Below, in pieces: positions 1 through 5,222 of a stretch of DNA of 8,221 nt. The translations under genes and the position numbers were made by a program. The notes under the pieces are model-generated. The model ran no database searches, was not told the origin of the DNA, and saw only the letters and a program-made list of their open reading frames with translations. The number at the start of each line of letters is the position of its first letter. The first letter of the stretch is position 1. The DNA comes from JANNOG01 sp050329835 (GTDB taxonomy: Bacteria; Actinomycetota; Actinomycetes; Actinomycetales; JBBAYJ01): contig JBHJOJ010000259.1 of NCBI GenBank assembly GCA_050329835.1, positions 1-8,221 of the forward strand. Reading direction: 5' to 3'.

Positions 1-1
1 C

Positions 2-1216
2 CTGCCGCTGCGCCGCCGGCTGCGGCTCGACGTGGCCGTGGCGGGCACCCGGCGGGCCCGGGAGCCGGCACCGGCGCCGCCCGACTGGGAGGACTGGGAC
101 CTCGCGGTCGCCGCCGCCAGGCCGGTGACGACAGTGGGACCCGGTCCGCGCCCGGACGACCCGGCCGTGGTGCTCCGGGCCGGCGACGGTCCGTGGACGG
201 CGGTCGTCCTCAGCCACCGCAACCTGAGGGCCGCCGTCGAGCAGGCGCGGGCGTGGACGCCGGGGCTGCGGTTCGGGCGCGAGACGGTGCTCGCGACCCT
301 GCCCCTGTCCCACGCCTGCGGCCTGGCCCTCGGGCTCGGGCACGCGGCGGCCCTGGCGGCGACCCTCGTCCTGCCGTCCGGGCCCGGTGTCGCGGAGCTC
401 GTCGCCGACCTGCGGCGCAGCCGTGCCACGGTCCTGCTCGGCCTGCCGACCACGATCACGGCGCTGACGGCCGCCGCCGAGCGCCGTCCGGGCGCCCTGG
501 CCTCGCTGCGCTACGCGTTCTCGGGCGGGGCGGCGTTGCCGGCGGACGTCGCGGCCCTGTGGGAACGACTGTCCGGGGGCGTGCTCGTCGAGGGGTACGG
601 CGCCGCCGGCTCGGCCCCCGTGACGGTGGCCAACCCGGCGTCACCCGCGCGGCGCCTCGGCACGGTCGGCGTGCCGCTGCCCTCCACCGAGGCCCGGGTC
701 GTCGACCCGGACGCCCCGTCGGTGCCCCGCCGCCCCGGCGAGGCGGGCGAGCTGCTGCTCCGCGGCCCTCAGGTGCCCACCGCCCGCGTCGGTCCCGACG
801 ACACCTCGCCGGCGGTGCTGGCCGGCGGGTGGCTGCGCACGGGCGAGGTGGCGGTGATGTCGGGCGACGGGTACCTCACGCTGGTCGACCCGCTCTCCGA
901 CGTGCTGCGGGTGTCCGGCTCGACGGTCTACCCGTCGGAGGTCGAGGAGGTCCTGCGCGAACACCCGGGGGTCACCGACGTCGCGATCGTGGGGCTGGGC
1001 GGCGACGCCGGGACGGCCGGCCCGGCGCGCCTGGCGGCCGCGGTCGTCCCGGCTCCCGGGTCCCCGCCCGACTGCGGGCAGCTGCGGTCCTGGGCCGCCC
1101 AGCGGCTGGCCGACCACCAGGTCCCCGCGGACGTGCGGATCGTCGACGCCCTCCCCCGCGACCCGGCCGGACGGCTCCGGCGACGCGCGGCGGCCCGGCT
1201 CATCGACGGCGGCTGA
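2..1216 (+). CDS. Acyl-CoA synthetase-like AMP-binding protein, 5'-truncated by window, probable pseudoenzyme
   Basis: The frame is open to the window edge: ten codons precede a GTG at 32, so the true start lies upstream and the N-terminal ~100 residues expected for a ~500-aa ANL-superfamily ligase are missing. Positions below count from the GTG at 32. Family features are clear: LSHRNL (60-65), FSGGAALP (163-170), VEGYG (186-190), GWLRT (266-270), YPSEVEEVL (300-308) and a C-terminal lid domain ending LPRDPAGRLRRR (374-385). Family members adenylate a carboxylic acid with ATP and load it onto CoA or a carrier. Key positions are altered: the Ser/Thr/Gly-rich P-loop before LSHRNL reads RAGDGPWTA; the usual GYG(x)TE is GYGAAG; RTGD is RTGE; the DRxKD hinge is DPLSD; and the catalytic Lys of the A10 motif is Arg (381). 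Fold membership is confident, catalysis doubtful. It is convergent with the response-regulator gene. Confidence 0.85.
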   Translation: MPLRRRLRLDVAVAGTRRAREPAPAPPDWEDWDLAVAAARPVTTVGPGPRPDDPAVVLRAGDGPWTAVVLSHRNLRAAVEQARAWTPGLRFGRETVLATLPLSHACGLALGLGHAAALAATLVLPSGPGVAELVADLRRSRATVLLGLPTTITALTAAAERRPGALASLRYAFSGGAALPADVAALWERLSGGVLVEGYGAAGSAPVTVANPASPARRLGTVGVPLPSTEARVVDPDAPSVPRRPGEAGELLLRGPQVPTARVGPDDTSPAVLAGGWLRTGEVAVMSGDGYLTLVDPLSDVLRVSGSTVYPSEVEEVLREHPGVTDVAIVGLGGDAGTAGPARLAAAVVPAPGSPPDCGQLRSWAAQRLADHQVPADVRIVDALPRDPAGRLRRRAAARLIDGG

Positions 1217-1247
1217 CGCCTGCTCGGGAAGGTCTCCCCACCGAGTC

Positions 1248-1269
1248 GTTGCACAGTGCACGTTGCACA
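1248..1269. repeat. TGCAC repeat cluster in a convergent junction
   Basis: The octamer GTTGCACA occurs at 1248-1255 and again at 1262-1269, with GTGCAC between, giving a 14-bp period. The same bases make two overlapping inverted repeats: TGCAC-A-GTGCA (1250-1260) and GTGCA-CGT-TGCAC (1256-1268). The cluster lies in the 111-bp gap (1217-1327) between two genes that end towards each other. It could be a regulator-binding site or part of a bidirectional termination region. I see no long GC stem with a T-tract in this gap. Confidence 0.5.
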
Positions 1270-1327
1270 CCGCGACGATCCTGACGAGGGGAGTCCCGGC
1301 GCGGCGTGCCGCCCCGTCCGCAACCGG

Positions 1328-1990
1328 TCAGGGGTGGTTCCAGCGGGTGGTCTGGCGCGAGGCGACCCAGGCGGCGGCCTGGGTGCGGCGCTGGAAGCCC
1401 ATCTTCGCCAGCAGCCCGGTCACGTGGTTCTTCACGGTCTTCTCGGCGACTCCCAGCCGGTCGCCGATCTCGCGGTTGCTGAGGCCCTCGCCGATGAGCT
1501 CCAGGACGTGCTTCTCGGCGGTCGTGAGGGCGGACGTCGGGTCGTCCTTGCGGGCCCGCGCCCGGGCCAGCGACCGCTCGTCGAGCAGGACCCGCCCCTC
1601 CGCCACGGCCCGCACCACGGTCGCGATCTCCGCGCCCCGCACGCTCTTGAGCAGGAACGCCCGGGCCCCCGCGGCGAGCGCGGCCTCGAGGGCGTCGTCG
1701 TCCTCGAAGGACGTGAGGACGATGCACCGCACCTCGGGCAGCAGGGCGCGGATGCGCTCCATGAGGTCGACCCCGTCCCCGTCGGGCAGCCGCAGGTCGA
1801 CCACGGCGACGTCCGGGCGGGCGGCGGGGACCCGGCGCAGGGCCTCGGCCACGGTGGACGCCTCGGCGACGACGGTGAGCTCGGGGTCGGCGTCGACGAC
1901 GTCCACCACGCCGCGGCGCACCACCTCGTGGTCGTCGATGACCATGACCCGGGCGGGGCCGCGACCCGGCGTCGGCGCCGTCTGCGTCAT
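1328..1990 (-). CDS. NarL/DevR-family response regulator (LuxR-type HTH), orphan
   Basis: A 220-aa two-component response regulator. The receiver domain (about 14-130) has the acidic pair D19-D20 in VIDDHE, the phospho-acceptor D65 in VVDLRLPDG, T93 in LTS and K115 in LLKS, so it should be phosphorylatable. The LuxR-type HTH (about 153-215) contains SNREIGDRLGVAEKTVKNHV. From memory, receiver and recognition helix closely resemble mycobacterial DevR/DosR, including the EKTVKN segment whose Lys and Asn residues contact DNA there. The ATG at 1990 is preferred: AGGGTG at 2002-1997 sits 6 nt upstream and overlaps the mutM stop codon. An in-frame GTG at 2008 would add six residues and overlap mutM. 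It is the last gene of the coaD-mutM operon by spacing (10 bp). No histidine kinase lies nearby in the window, so its partner and target genes are unknown. Confidence 0.9.
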   Translation of the reverse strand: MTQTAPTPGRGPARVMVIDDHEVVRRGVVDVVDADPELTVVAEASTVAEALRRVPAARPDVAVVDLRLPDGDGVDLMERIRALLPEVRCIVLTSFEDDDALEAALAAGARAFLLKSVRGAEIATVVRAVAEGRVLLDERSLARARARKDDPTSALTTAEKHVLELIGEGLSNREIGDRLGVAEKTVKNHVTGLLAKMGFQRRTQAAAWVASRQTTRWNHP

Positions 1991-2000
1991 GCCGGGCACC

Positions 2001-2981
2001 CTAGCCACCGCCCGCCGGGGTCACGAGCCGCGACACCGTCGGGAGCGTCGGTGCTGCCGGGCGGGGCGGGCGCTGGCAGCGGGGGCACCAGAACGACGAC
2101 CGGTTGGCGAAGGCGGCGCGGGCCACCGGAGTGCCGCAGCGCGGGCACGCCCGCCCGGCCCGGCCGTACACCGCCAGCGCCTCCCCGTGCTCCCCGGACG
2201 CCCCGTTGACGTCCACGTAGAGCGCGTCGAAGCTGGTGCCGCCCGCGGCGACCGCCTCGGTGAGGACCGCCGTGACGTGGGCGAGGAGCCGCCGCCCGGT
2301 GGCCCCGGGCAGGTCGAGGGTGGGGCGCTCACCGTGGATCCGGGCCCGCCACAGCGACTCGTCGGCGTAGATGTTGCCGATGCCGGACACCAGGGTCTGG
2401 TCGAGCAGCGCCCGCTTGACGGTGGTGCGCCGGGCCGCGAGCCGGCGGACGAACGCGCGCGCGTCGAAGGCCGGCTCGAGCGGGTCCGCGGCGATGTGCC
2501 GGGCGTGGGCCGGGACCGCCCCGCCGGGCGCCGCCGGGTCCGCCACCAGGTCGTCGACCCGCAGCCGGCCGAACATCCGCTGGTCGACGACCCGCAGCTG
2601 GCGGTCGTCGTCCAGGTCGAGCACCACGCGGGTGTGCGGGTGGACCGCCTCGTGGGGTCGGGTGAGGCGCACCTGGCCCGACATCCCGAGGTGCACGACC
2701 AGCGCCTCGGCGGCGGGACCGACGCCCGGGACACCCGCGCCCGGGGCACCGGCCACCGCAGCCGGCTGCCCCGGGTCCGCCAGCGGCAGCCAGAGGAACT
2801 TCCCGCGCCGCCGCGGCGACGCCAGGACCCGCCCGGTCAGCCGGGCGGTCAGCTCGCCGGCGCCCCCGGGCTGGTCGCGCAGCAGGCGGGGATGGCGCAC
2901 GCTCACCCGCACGACGCGCCGGCCGGTGACGAGGTCCGCGAGGCCCCGGCGGACGCTCTCGACCTCAGGGAGCTCCGGCAC
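2001..2981 (-). CDS. mutM: Formamidopyrimidine-DNA glycosylase (Fpg/MutM)
   Basis: A 326-aa bifunctional DNA glycosylase/AP lyase that removes 8-oxoguanine and formamidopyrimidines. Pro2 is the catalytic nucleophile, so the start must be the GTG at 2981 directly before CCG. A GTG two codons upstream (2987) would put Pro at residue 4. The chosen start has GGGGGGTGA about 5 nt upstream. Other active-site residues are E3, K61 (RRGKFLWL), the void-filling M100/R135/F137 (HLGMSG, DQRMFGR) and N203 (GIGNIYADESLW). The C-terminal zinc finger is C279-X2-C282-X16-C299-X2-C302, with R294 on the hairpin loop. At 326 aa it is longer than the usual 270-290: a Gly/Ala/Pro/Val-rich insertion (about 69-91) precedes HLGMSG, and 24 residues follow the finger. 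The gene overlaps rnc by 17 bp, which suggests translational coupling. Confidence 0.96.
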   Translation of the reverse strand: MPELPEVESVRRGLADLVTGRRVVRVSVRHPRLLRDQPGGAGELTARLTGRVLASPRRRGKFLWLPLADPGQPAAVAGAPGAGVPGVGPAAEALVVHLGMSGQVRLTRPHEAVHPHTRVVLDLDDDRQLRVVDQRMFGRLRVDDLVADPAAPGGAVPAHARHIAADPLEPAFDARAFVRRLAARRTTVKRALLDQTLVSGIGNIYADESLWRARIHGERPTLDLPGATGRRLLAHVTAVLTEAVAAGGTSFDALYVDVNGASGEHGEALAVYGRAGRACPRCGTPVARAAFANRSSFWCPRCQRPPRPAAPTLPTVSRLVTPAGGG

Positions 2982-3681
2982 CGTCACCCCCCGGCGCCGC
3001 GAGGGCGGCCACGGCCGCGGCCGCCGCGGCATGCTCGGCGGCCTTCTTGGTCCGGCCGACACCGGTGCCGGCGACCTCGTCGCCCAGGCGCACCCGGCTG
3101 GTGAAGGTGCGCTCGTGCACGGGCCCGTCGCCGTCGGTCTGGTATCGCGGCGGCGGCAGGCCCCGCTGCGCCGCGAGCACCTGGAGCGCGGTCTTGCGGT
3201 CGGCGTCGACGGCCGTGCCCGCGGTGCGCAGCAGCGGGTCGGCGATCCGCAGCACGACCTCGCGGGCCGTGTCGATCCCGTGCGCCAGGTAGACCGCTCC
3301 GACGAGGGCCTCGGTGGTGTCCTCCAGGATCGAGTCCTTGTCCCGCCCGCCCTGGCCCTCCTCGCCGCGGCCGAGGCGGACGGCCTCGCCGACCCCCAGG
3401 GCGCGCCCCACCGACGCCAGCGCGGCACGGCTCACGACGGCGATCCGCATCCGGGAGAGCTGGTCCTCGTCGACGTCGGGGTGCCGGCGGAAGAGCGCGT
3501 CCGCGACGACGAGGCCGAGGACCGCGTCGCCCAGGAACTCCAGGCGCTCGTTGGTGGGCACGCCGCCGTTCTCGTAGGACCACGACCGGTGGACGAGAGC
3601 CCGCTCCAGCAGGTCGGGCGGCAGGACGACGCCGAGGGCGTCGAGCAGTGCCGCCCGGGCTCCCGCCACGGCATCCGGCAT
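2965..3681 (-). CDS. rnc: Ribonuclease III
   Basis: A 238-aa double-strand-specific endoribonuclease for rRNA maturation and mRNA turnover, acting as a cytoplasmic dimer. The RNase III domain (about 10-155) carries the signature NERLEFLGDAVL (44-55) with metal-binding E45, E48 and D52, and the second acidic cluster D121/E124 in ILEDTTEALVGAVYL. The dsRNA-binding domain follows (about 160-228): DRKTALQVLAAQRGLPPPRY, then GTGVGRTKKAAEHAAAAAA, where the KK pair contacts RNA. All catalytic residues are present and the length is normal. The start is the ATG at 3681, with no other in-frame start between it and the end of rpmF. Its ribosome-binding site is weak and lies in GC-rich potential secondary structure. 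It sits 55 bp downstream of rpmF and overlaps mutM by 17 bp. Confidence 0.97.
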   Translation of the reverse strand: MPDAVAGARAALLDALGVVLPPDLLERALVHRSWSYENGGVPTNERLEFLGDAVLGLVVADALFRRHPDVDEDQLSRMRIAVVSRAALASVGRALGVGEAVRLGRGEEGQGGRDKDSILEDTTEALVGAVYLAHGIDTAREVVLRIADPLLRTAGTAVDADRKTALQVLAAQRGLPPPRYQTDGDGPVHERTFTSRVRLGDEVAGTGVGRTKKAAEHAAAAAAVAALAAPGGDGAGAP

Positions 3682-3709
3682 CGGGTCCGGCCCCGCGTCC
3701 CTCGCCGCC

Positions 3710-3731
3710 CGGTCCCCGGGCGCGCGGACCG
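3710..3731 (-). promoter_or_regulatory. Hairpin in the rpmF-rnc spacer
   Basis: CGGTCC at 3710-3715 and GGACCG at 3726-3731 can pair in a 6-bp stem around a 10-nt GC-rich loop. A shorter CGGG/CCCG pairing (3682-3685 with 3692-3695) could also occlude the start of rnc. This is the only sizeable gap in the operon core. It could tune rnc translation, be an RNase III processing target, or be chance pairing in very GC-rich DNA. Confidence 0.3.
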
Positions 3732-3736
3732 AACGC

Positions 3737-3934
3737 TCAGTACTGCTCGTGGTCGGACCGGATCGCCTCGGAGTAGCGGCGGTCCCCGTACGCTCCGCAC
3801 GCCGGGCAGGCGTGGTGGGGAAGGCGCGCGGCGCGGCACCGCGGGCACGTGGTGAGCGTCAGCGGGGCGGCCTTCCACTGGGCGCGGCGGCTGCGGGTGT
3901 TGCTGCGGGACATCTTGCGCTTGGGAACGGCCAT
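3737..3934 (-). CDS. rpmF: 50S ribosomal protein L32 (zinc-ribbon form)
   Basis: A 65-aa structural protein of the large ribosomal subunit. The N-terminus MAVPKRKMSRSNTRSRRAQW is the L32 signature. A zinc ribbon follows, C30-X2-C33-X9-C43-X2-C46 (CPRC, then CPAC), so this is the zinc-binding 'C+' type rather than the Cys-less paralogue induced on zinc starvation. The ATG at 3934 has AGGAG at 3948-3944, 9 nt upstream and inside the end of the DUF177 reading frame. The gap between the two genes is 3 bp, so they are probably translationally coupled, as in the conserved yceD-rpmF pair of many bacteria. Confidence 0.98.
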   Translation of the reverse strand: MAVPKRKMSRSNTRSRRAQWKAAPLTLTTCPRCRAARLPHHACPACGAYGDRRYSEAIRSDHEQY

Positions 3935-3937
3935 GGC

Positions 3938-4576
3938 TCAGCTCTCCTGGGGGCGGGTCCGGGGGTGGACGAGGCGGGGCATGCCGGCGGGGTCGCCGGC
4001 CGGGCGGTCGGTGCCGTCGGCGGCCGGGACCAGGCCGCGCAGGGCCTGCCAGCGGGGATCGACGTCGTCGTGGGCGTGGGCCGGGTCGTCGGCGAGAGCC
4101 TCGCCGCACCGGCTGCACAGCCCGGGGCAGTCGGGCGAGCAGACCGGCTGGAAGGGCAGCGCGGTGACGAGGGCGTCCCGGAGCAGTCCCTCGAGGTCGA
4201 TCCAGTCACCGTCGACCAGCGGGAGCTCGTCCGCCTCGTCGTCCCCGCCCGCGGGCGGGGCGGCGTACAGGTAGAGCTCCTGGAGGTCGGCCGACACGAT
4301 CCGCTCCAGCGGGTCGAGGCAGCGGACGCACTCACCGTCGGCGCGGGCCGACGCCGAACCCGTGACGTACACGCCGTCGAGCACCGACTCGAGGCTCACC
4401 TCGACCGCGACCGGCGACTCGGCGGGCACTCCGATGACCGCGCCGCCGAGGTCGGCGGGCGCGGGGACGTCACGGGCGACCCGCTGCTGCGCCCCGGGCC
4501 GGCGCCCCAGCTGGTGGATGTCGACGGCGTAGGGCGAGCGAGGGTCGACACGGGGGTGTCGGGTCGTCGCAGCCAC
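3938..4576 (-). CDS. DUF177 (YceD-family) protein
   Basis: A 212-aa protein of the YceD/DUF177 family, almost always found just upstream of rpmF; the family is linked to 23S rRNA or large-subunit accumulation. Conserved elements are SPYAVDIHQLGRRPG (14-28), GECVRCLDPL (81-90), LPLVDGDWIDLEGLLRDALV (118-137) and the Cys-rich LPFQPVCSPDCPGLCSRCG (140-158). Six cysteines, C83/C86 and C146/C150/C154/C157, suggest metal binding. DPRWQALRGL (173-182) closes the conserved part, and about 30 variable residues follow. The GTG at 4576 is the only sensible start ahead of the SPYAVD block. It has no clear Shine-Dalgarno sequence but has TAGACT 8 nt upstream, so leaderless initiation is possible. The gap to coaD is 11 bp and to rpmF 3 bp. 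Confidence 0.92.
   Translation of the reverse strand: MAATTRHPRVDPRSPYAVDIHQLGRRPGAQQRVARDVPAPADLGGAVIGVPAESPVAVEVSLESVLDGVYVTGSASARADGECVRCLDPLERIVSADLQELYLYAAPPAGGDDEADELPLVDGDWIDLEGLLRDALVTALPFQPVCSPDCPGLCSRCGEALADDPAHAHDDVDPRWQALRGLVPAADGTDRPAGDPAGMPRLVHPRTRPQES
3944..3948 (-). promoter_or_regulatory. Ribosome-binding site of rpmF
   Basis: CTCCT on the plus strand reads AGGAG on the coding strand, 9 nt before the ATG at 3934. It lies within the last codons of the upstream DUF177 gene, whose stop codon is at 3940-3938. Terminating ribosomes would therefore be placed at the rpmF start. Confidence 0.75.
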
Positions 4577-4584
4577 GACCGACC

Positions 4585-4590
4585 AGTCTA
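4585..4590 (-). promoter_or_regulatory. Candidate -10 element (TAGACT) for leaderless DUF177 transcript
   Basis: On the minus strand TAGACT (4590-4585) fits the actinobacterial TANNNT -10 pattern. It ends 8 nt before the GTG at 4576, about where transcription would begin at or next to the start codon. Its first three bases are the TAG stop codon of coaD. No -35 element is evident. It is supported only by the pattern and by the lack of a Shine-Dalgarno sequence. Confidence 0.3.
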
Positions 4591-5139
4591 ACGCGGTCGC
4601 GGGGCGGGTCCGTCCCCCTCGCGGACGCGGGCCAGCAGCGGGCCCAGCACCGGCGGCGGTACGAAGGGCGCGACGTCGCCGCCGAGCCGGGCCACCTCTT
4701 TGATCATGCTGCTGGAGACGTGGTCGTAGCGCTGGTCGCCCGGGACGAAGACGGTCTCGACGCCGCGCAGGTGGCGGTTCATCAGCGCCATCGGCACCTC
4801 GTAGGCGAAGTCGGTCCCCGACCGCAGACCCTTGACCAGCGCCACGGCGCCGACGTCGGCCGCGTAGTCGGCGATGAGGCCGTCCTCGACGACGTCGACC
4901 CGCACCCGGGCGGTGGCGGGGTCACCGGCGAGCGAGGCCCGGATCAGCTCGGCCCGCTCCGTGGCGTCGAAGAGCGTCGCCTTGGAGTGGTTGCGGACGA
5001 CGGCGACGACGACGGCCTCGAAGAGCACGGTGGCGCGGCGGACGACGTCGACGTGCCCCGCCGTCACCGGGTCGAAGGAGCCGGGGCACACGGCCAGCCG
5101 GGGCCGTCCGGTCGAGCCCGGGGCGGGGTCCGCGGTCAC
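4588..5139 (-). CDS. coaD: Phosphopantetheine adenylyltransferase
   Basis: A 183-aa enzyme that transfers AMP from ATP to 4'-phosphopantetheine, giving dephospho-CoA, the penultimate step of CoA synthesis; normally a cytoplasmic hexamer. The nucleotidyltransferase motif is AVCPGSFDPVTAGH (16-29), with H29 as the TxGH histidine. Also present are the Lys/Arg-bearing VRNHSKATLFDATER, the KGLRSGTDFAYE loop and the ATP-binding YDHVSSSMIKEVARLGGDV block. The usual length is about 160 aa. The GTG at 5139 adds some 12 residues before the first beta strand, and a GTG at 5091 would begin inside that strand, so 5139 is preferred. There is no convincing Shine-Dalgarno; CAGACT lies 7 nt upstream. It is the first gene of the operon. 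The frame stays open far upstream, but only antisense-free shadow sequence with no family similarity lies there. Confidence 0.96.
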   Translation of the reverse strand: MTADPAPGSTGRPRLAVCPGSFDPVTAGHVDVVRRATVLFEAVVVAVVRNHSKATLFDATERAELIRASLAGDPATARVRVDVVEDGLIADYAADVGAVALVKGLRSGTDFAYEVPMALMNRHLRGVETVFVPGDQRYDHVSSSMIKEVARLGGDVAPFVPPPVLGPLLARVREGDGPAPRPR

Positions 5140-5183
5140 GGTCGGCAGTCTGGCGCACCGCGCCACCCCGCGACCCGCGCCGC

Positions 5184-5214
5184 CCCGCCGGGCCCGCCCG
5201 CGGGGCCCGGCGGG
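5184..5214 (-). terminator. Perfect GC hairpin between debranching-enzyme gene and coaD
   Basis: CCCGCCGGGCCC at 5184-5195 and GGGCCCGGCGGG at 5203-5214 form a perfect 12-bp all-G/C stem with a 7-nt loop. It begins 8 bp beyond the stop of the debranching-enzyme gene and ends 45 bp before the coaD start. There is no T-tract on either strand, so it matches the tail-less hairpin terminators proposed for actinobacteria rather than a classical intrinsic terminator. It probably separates the two transcription units. Confidence 0.55.
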
Positions 5215-5222
5215 AGCCCGGG

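Noticed and set aside
1293..1315. GC-rich partial dyad (GGCGCGGCGTGCCGCC) as a terminator
   Set aside because: The best pairing leaves a loop of about two bases or a very short stem, and there is no T-tract.
1263..3104. A 613-codon open frame on the plus strand
   Set aside because: It runs antisense to the response regulator and mutM, both with clear family motifs. Its translation is Arg/Ala/Ser/Pro-rich with no recognisable domain, as expected of shadow frames at this GC content.
2982..3428. Upstream extension of the mutM frame
   Set aside because: The catalytic Pro must be residue 2, which fixes the start at 2981; the extension is an alternative frame of rnc.
2371..3855. A 494-codon plus-strand frame antisense to mutM, rnc and rpmF
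   Set aside because: It shows no domain signature, is low in complexity, and is fully covered by three recognisable minus-strand genes.
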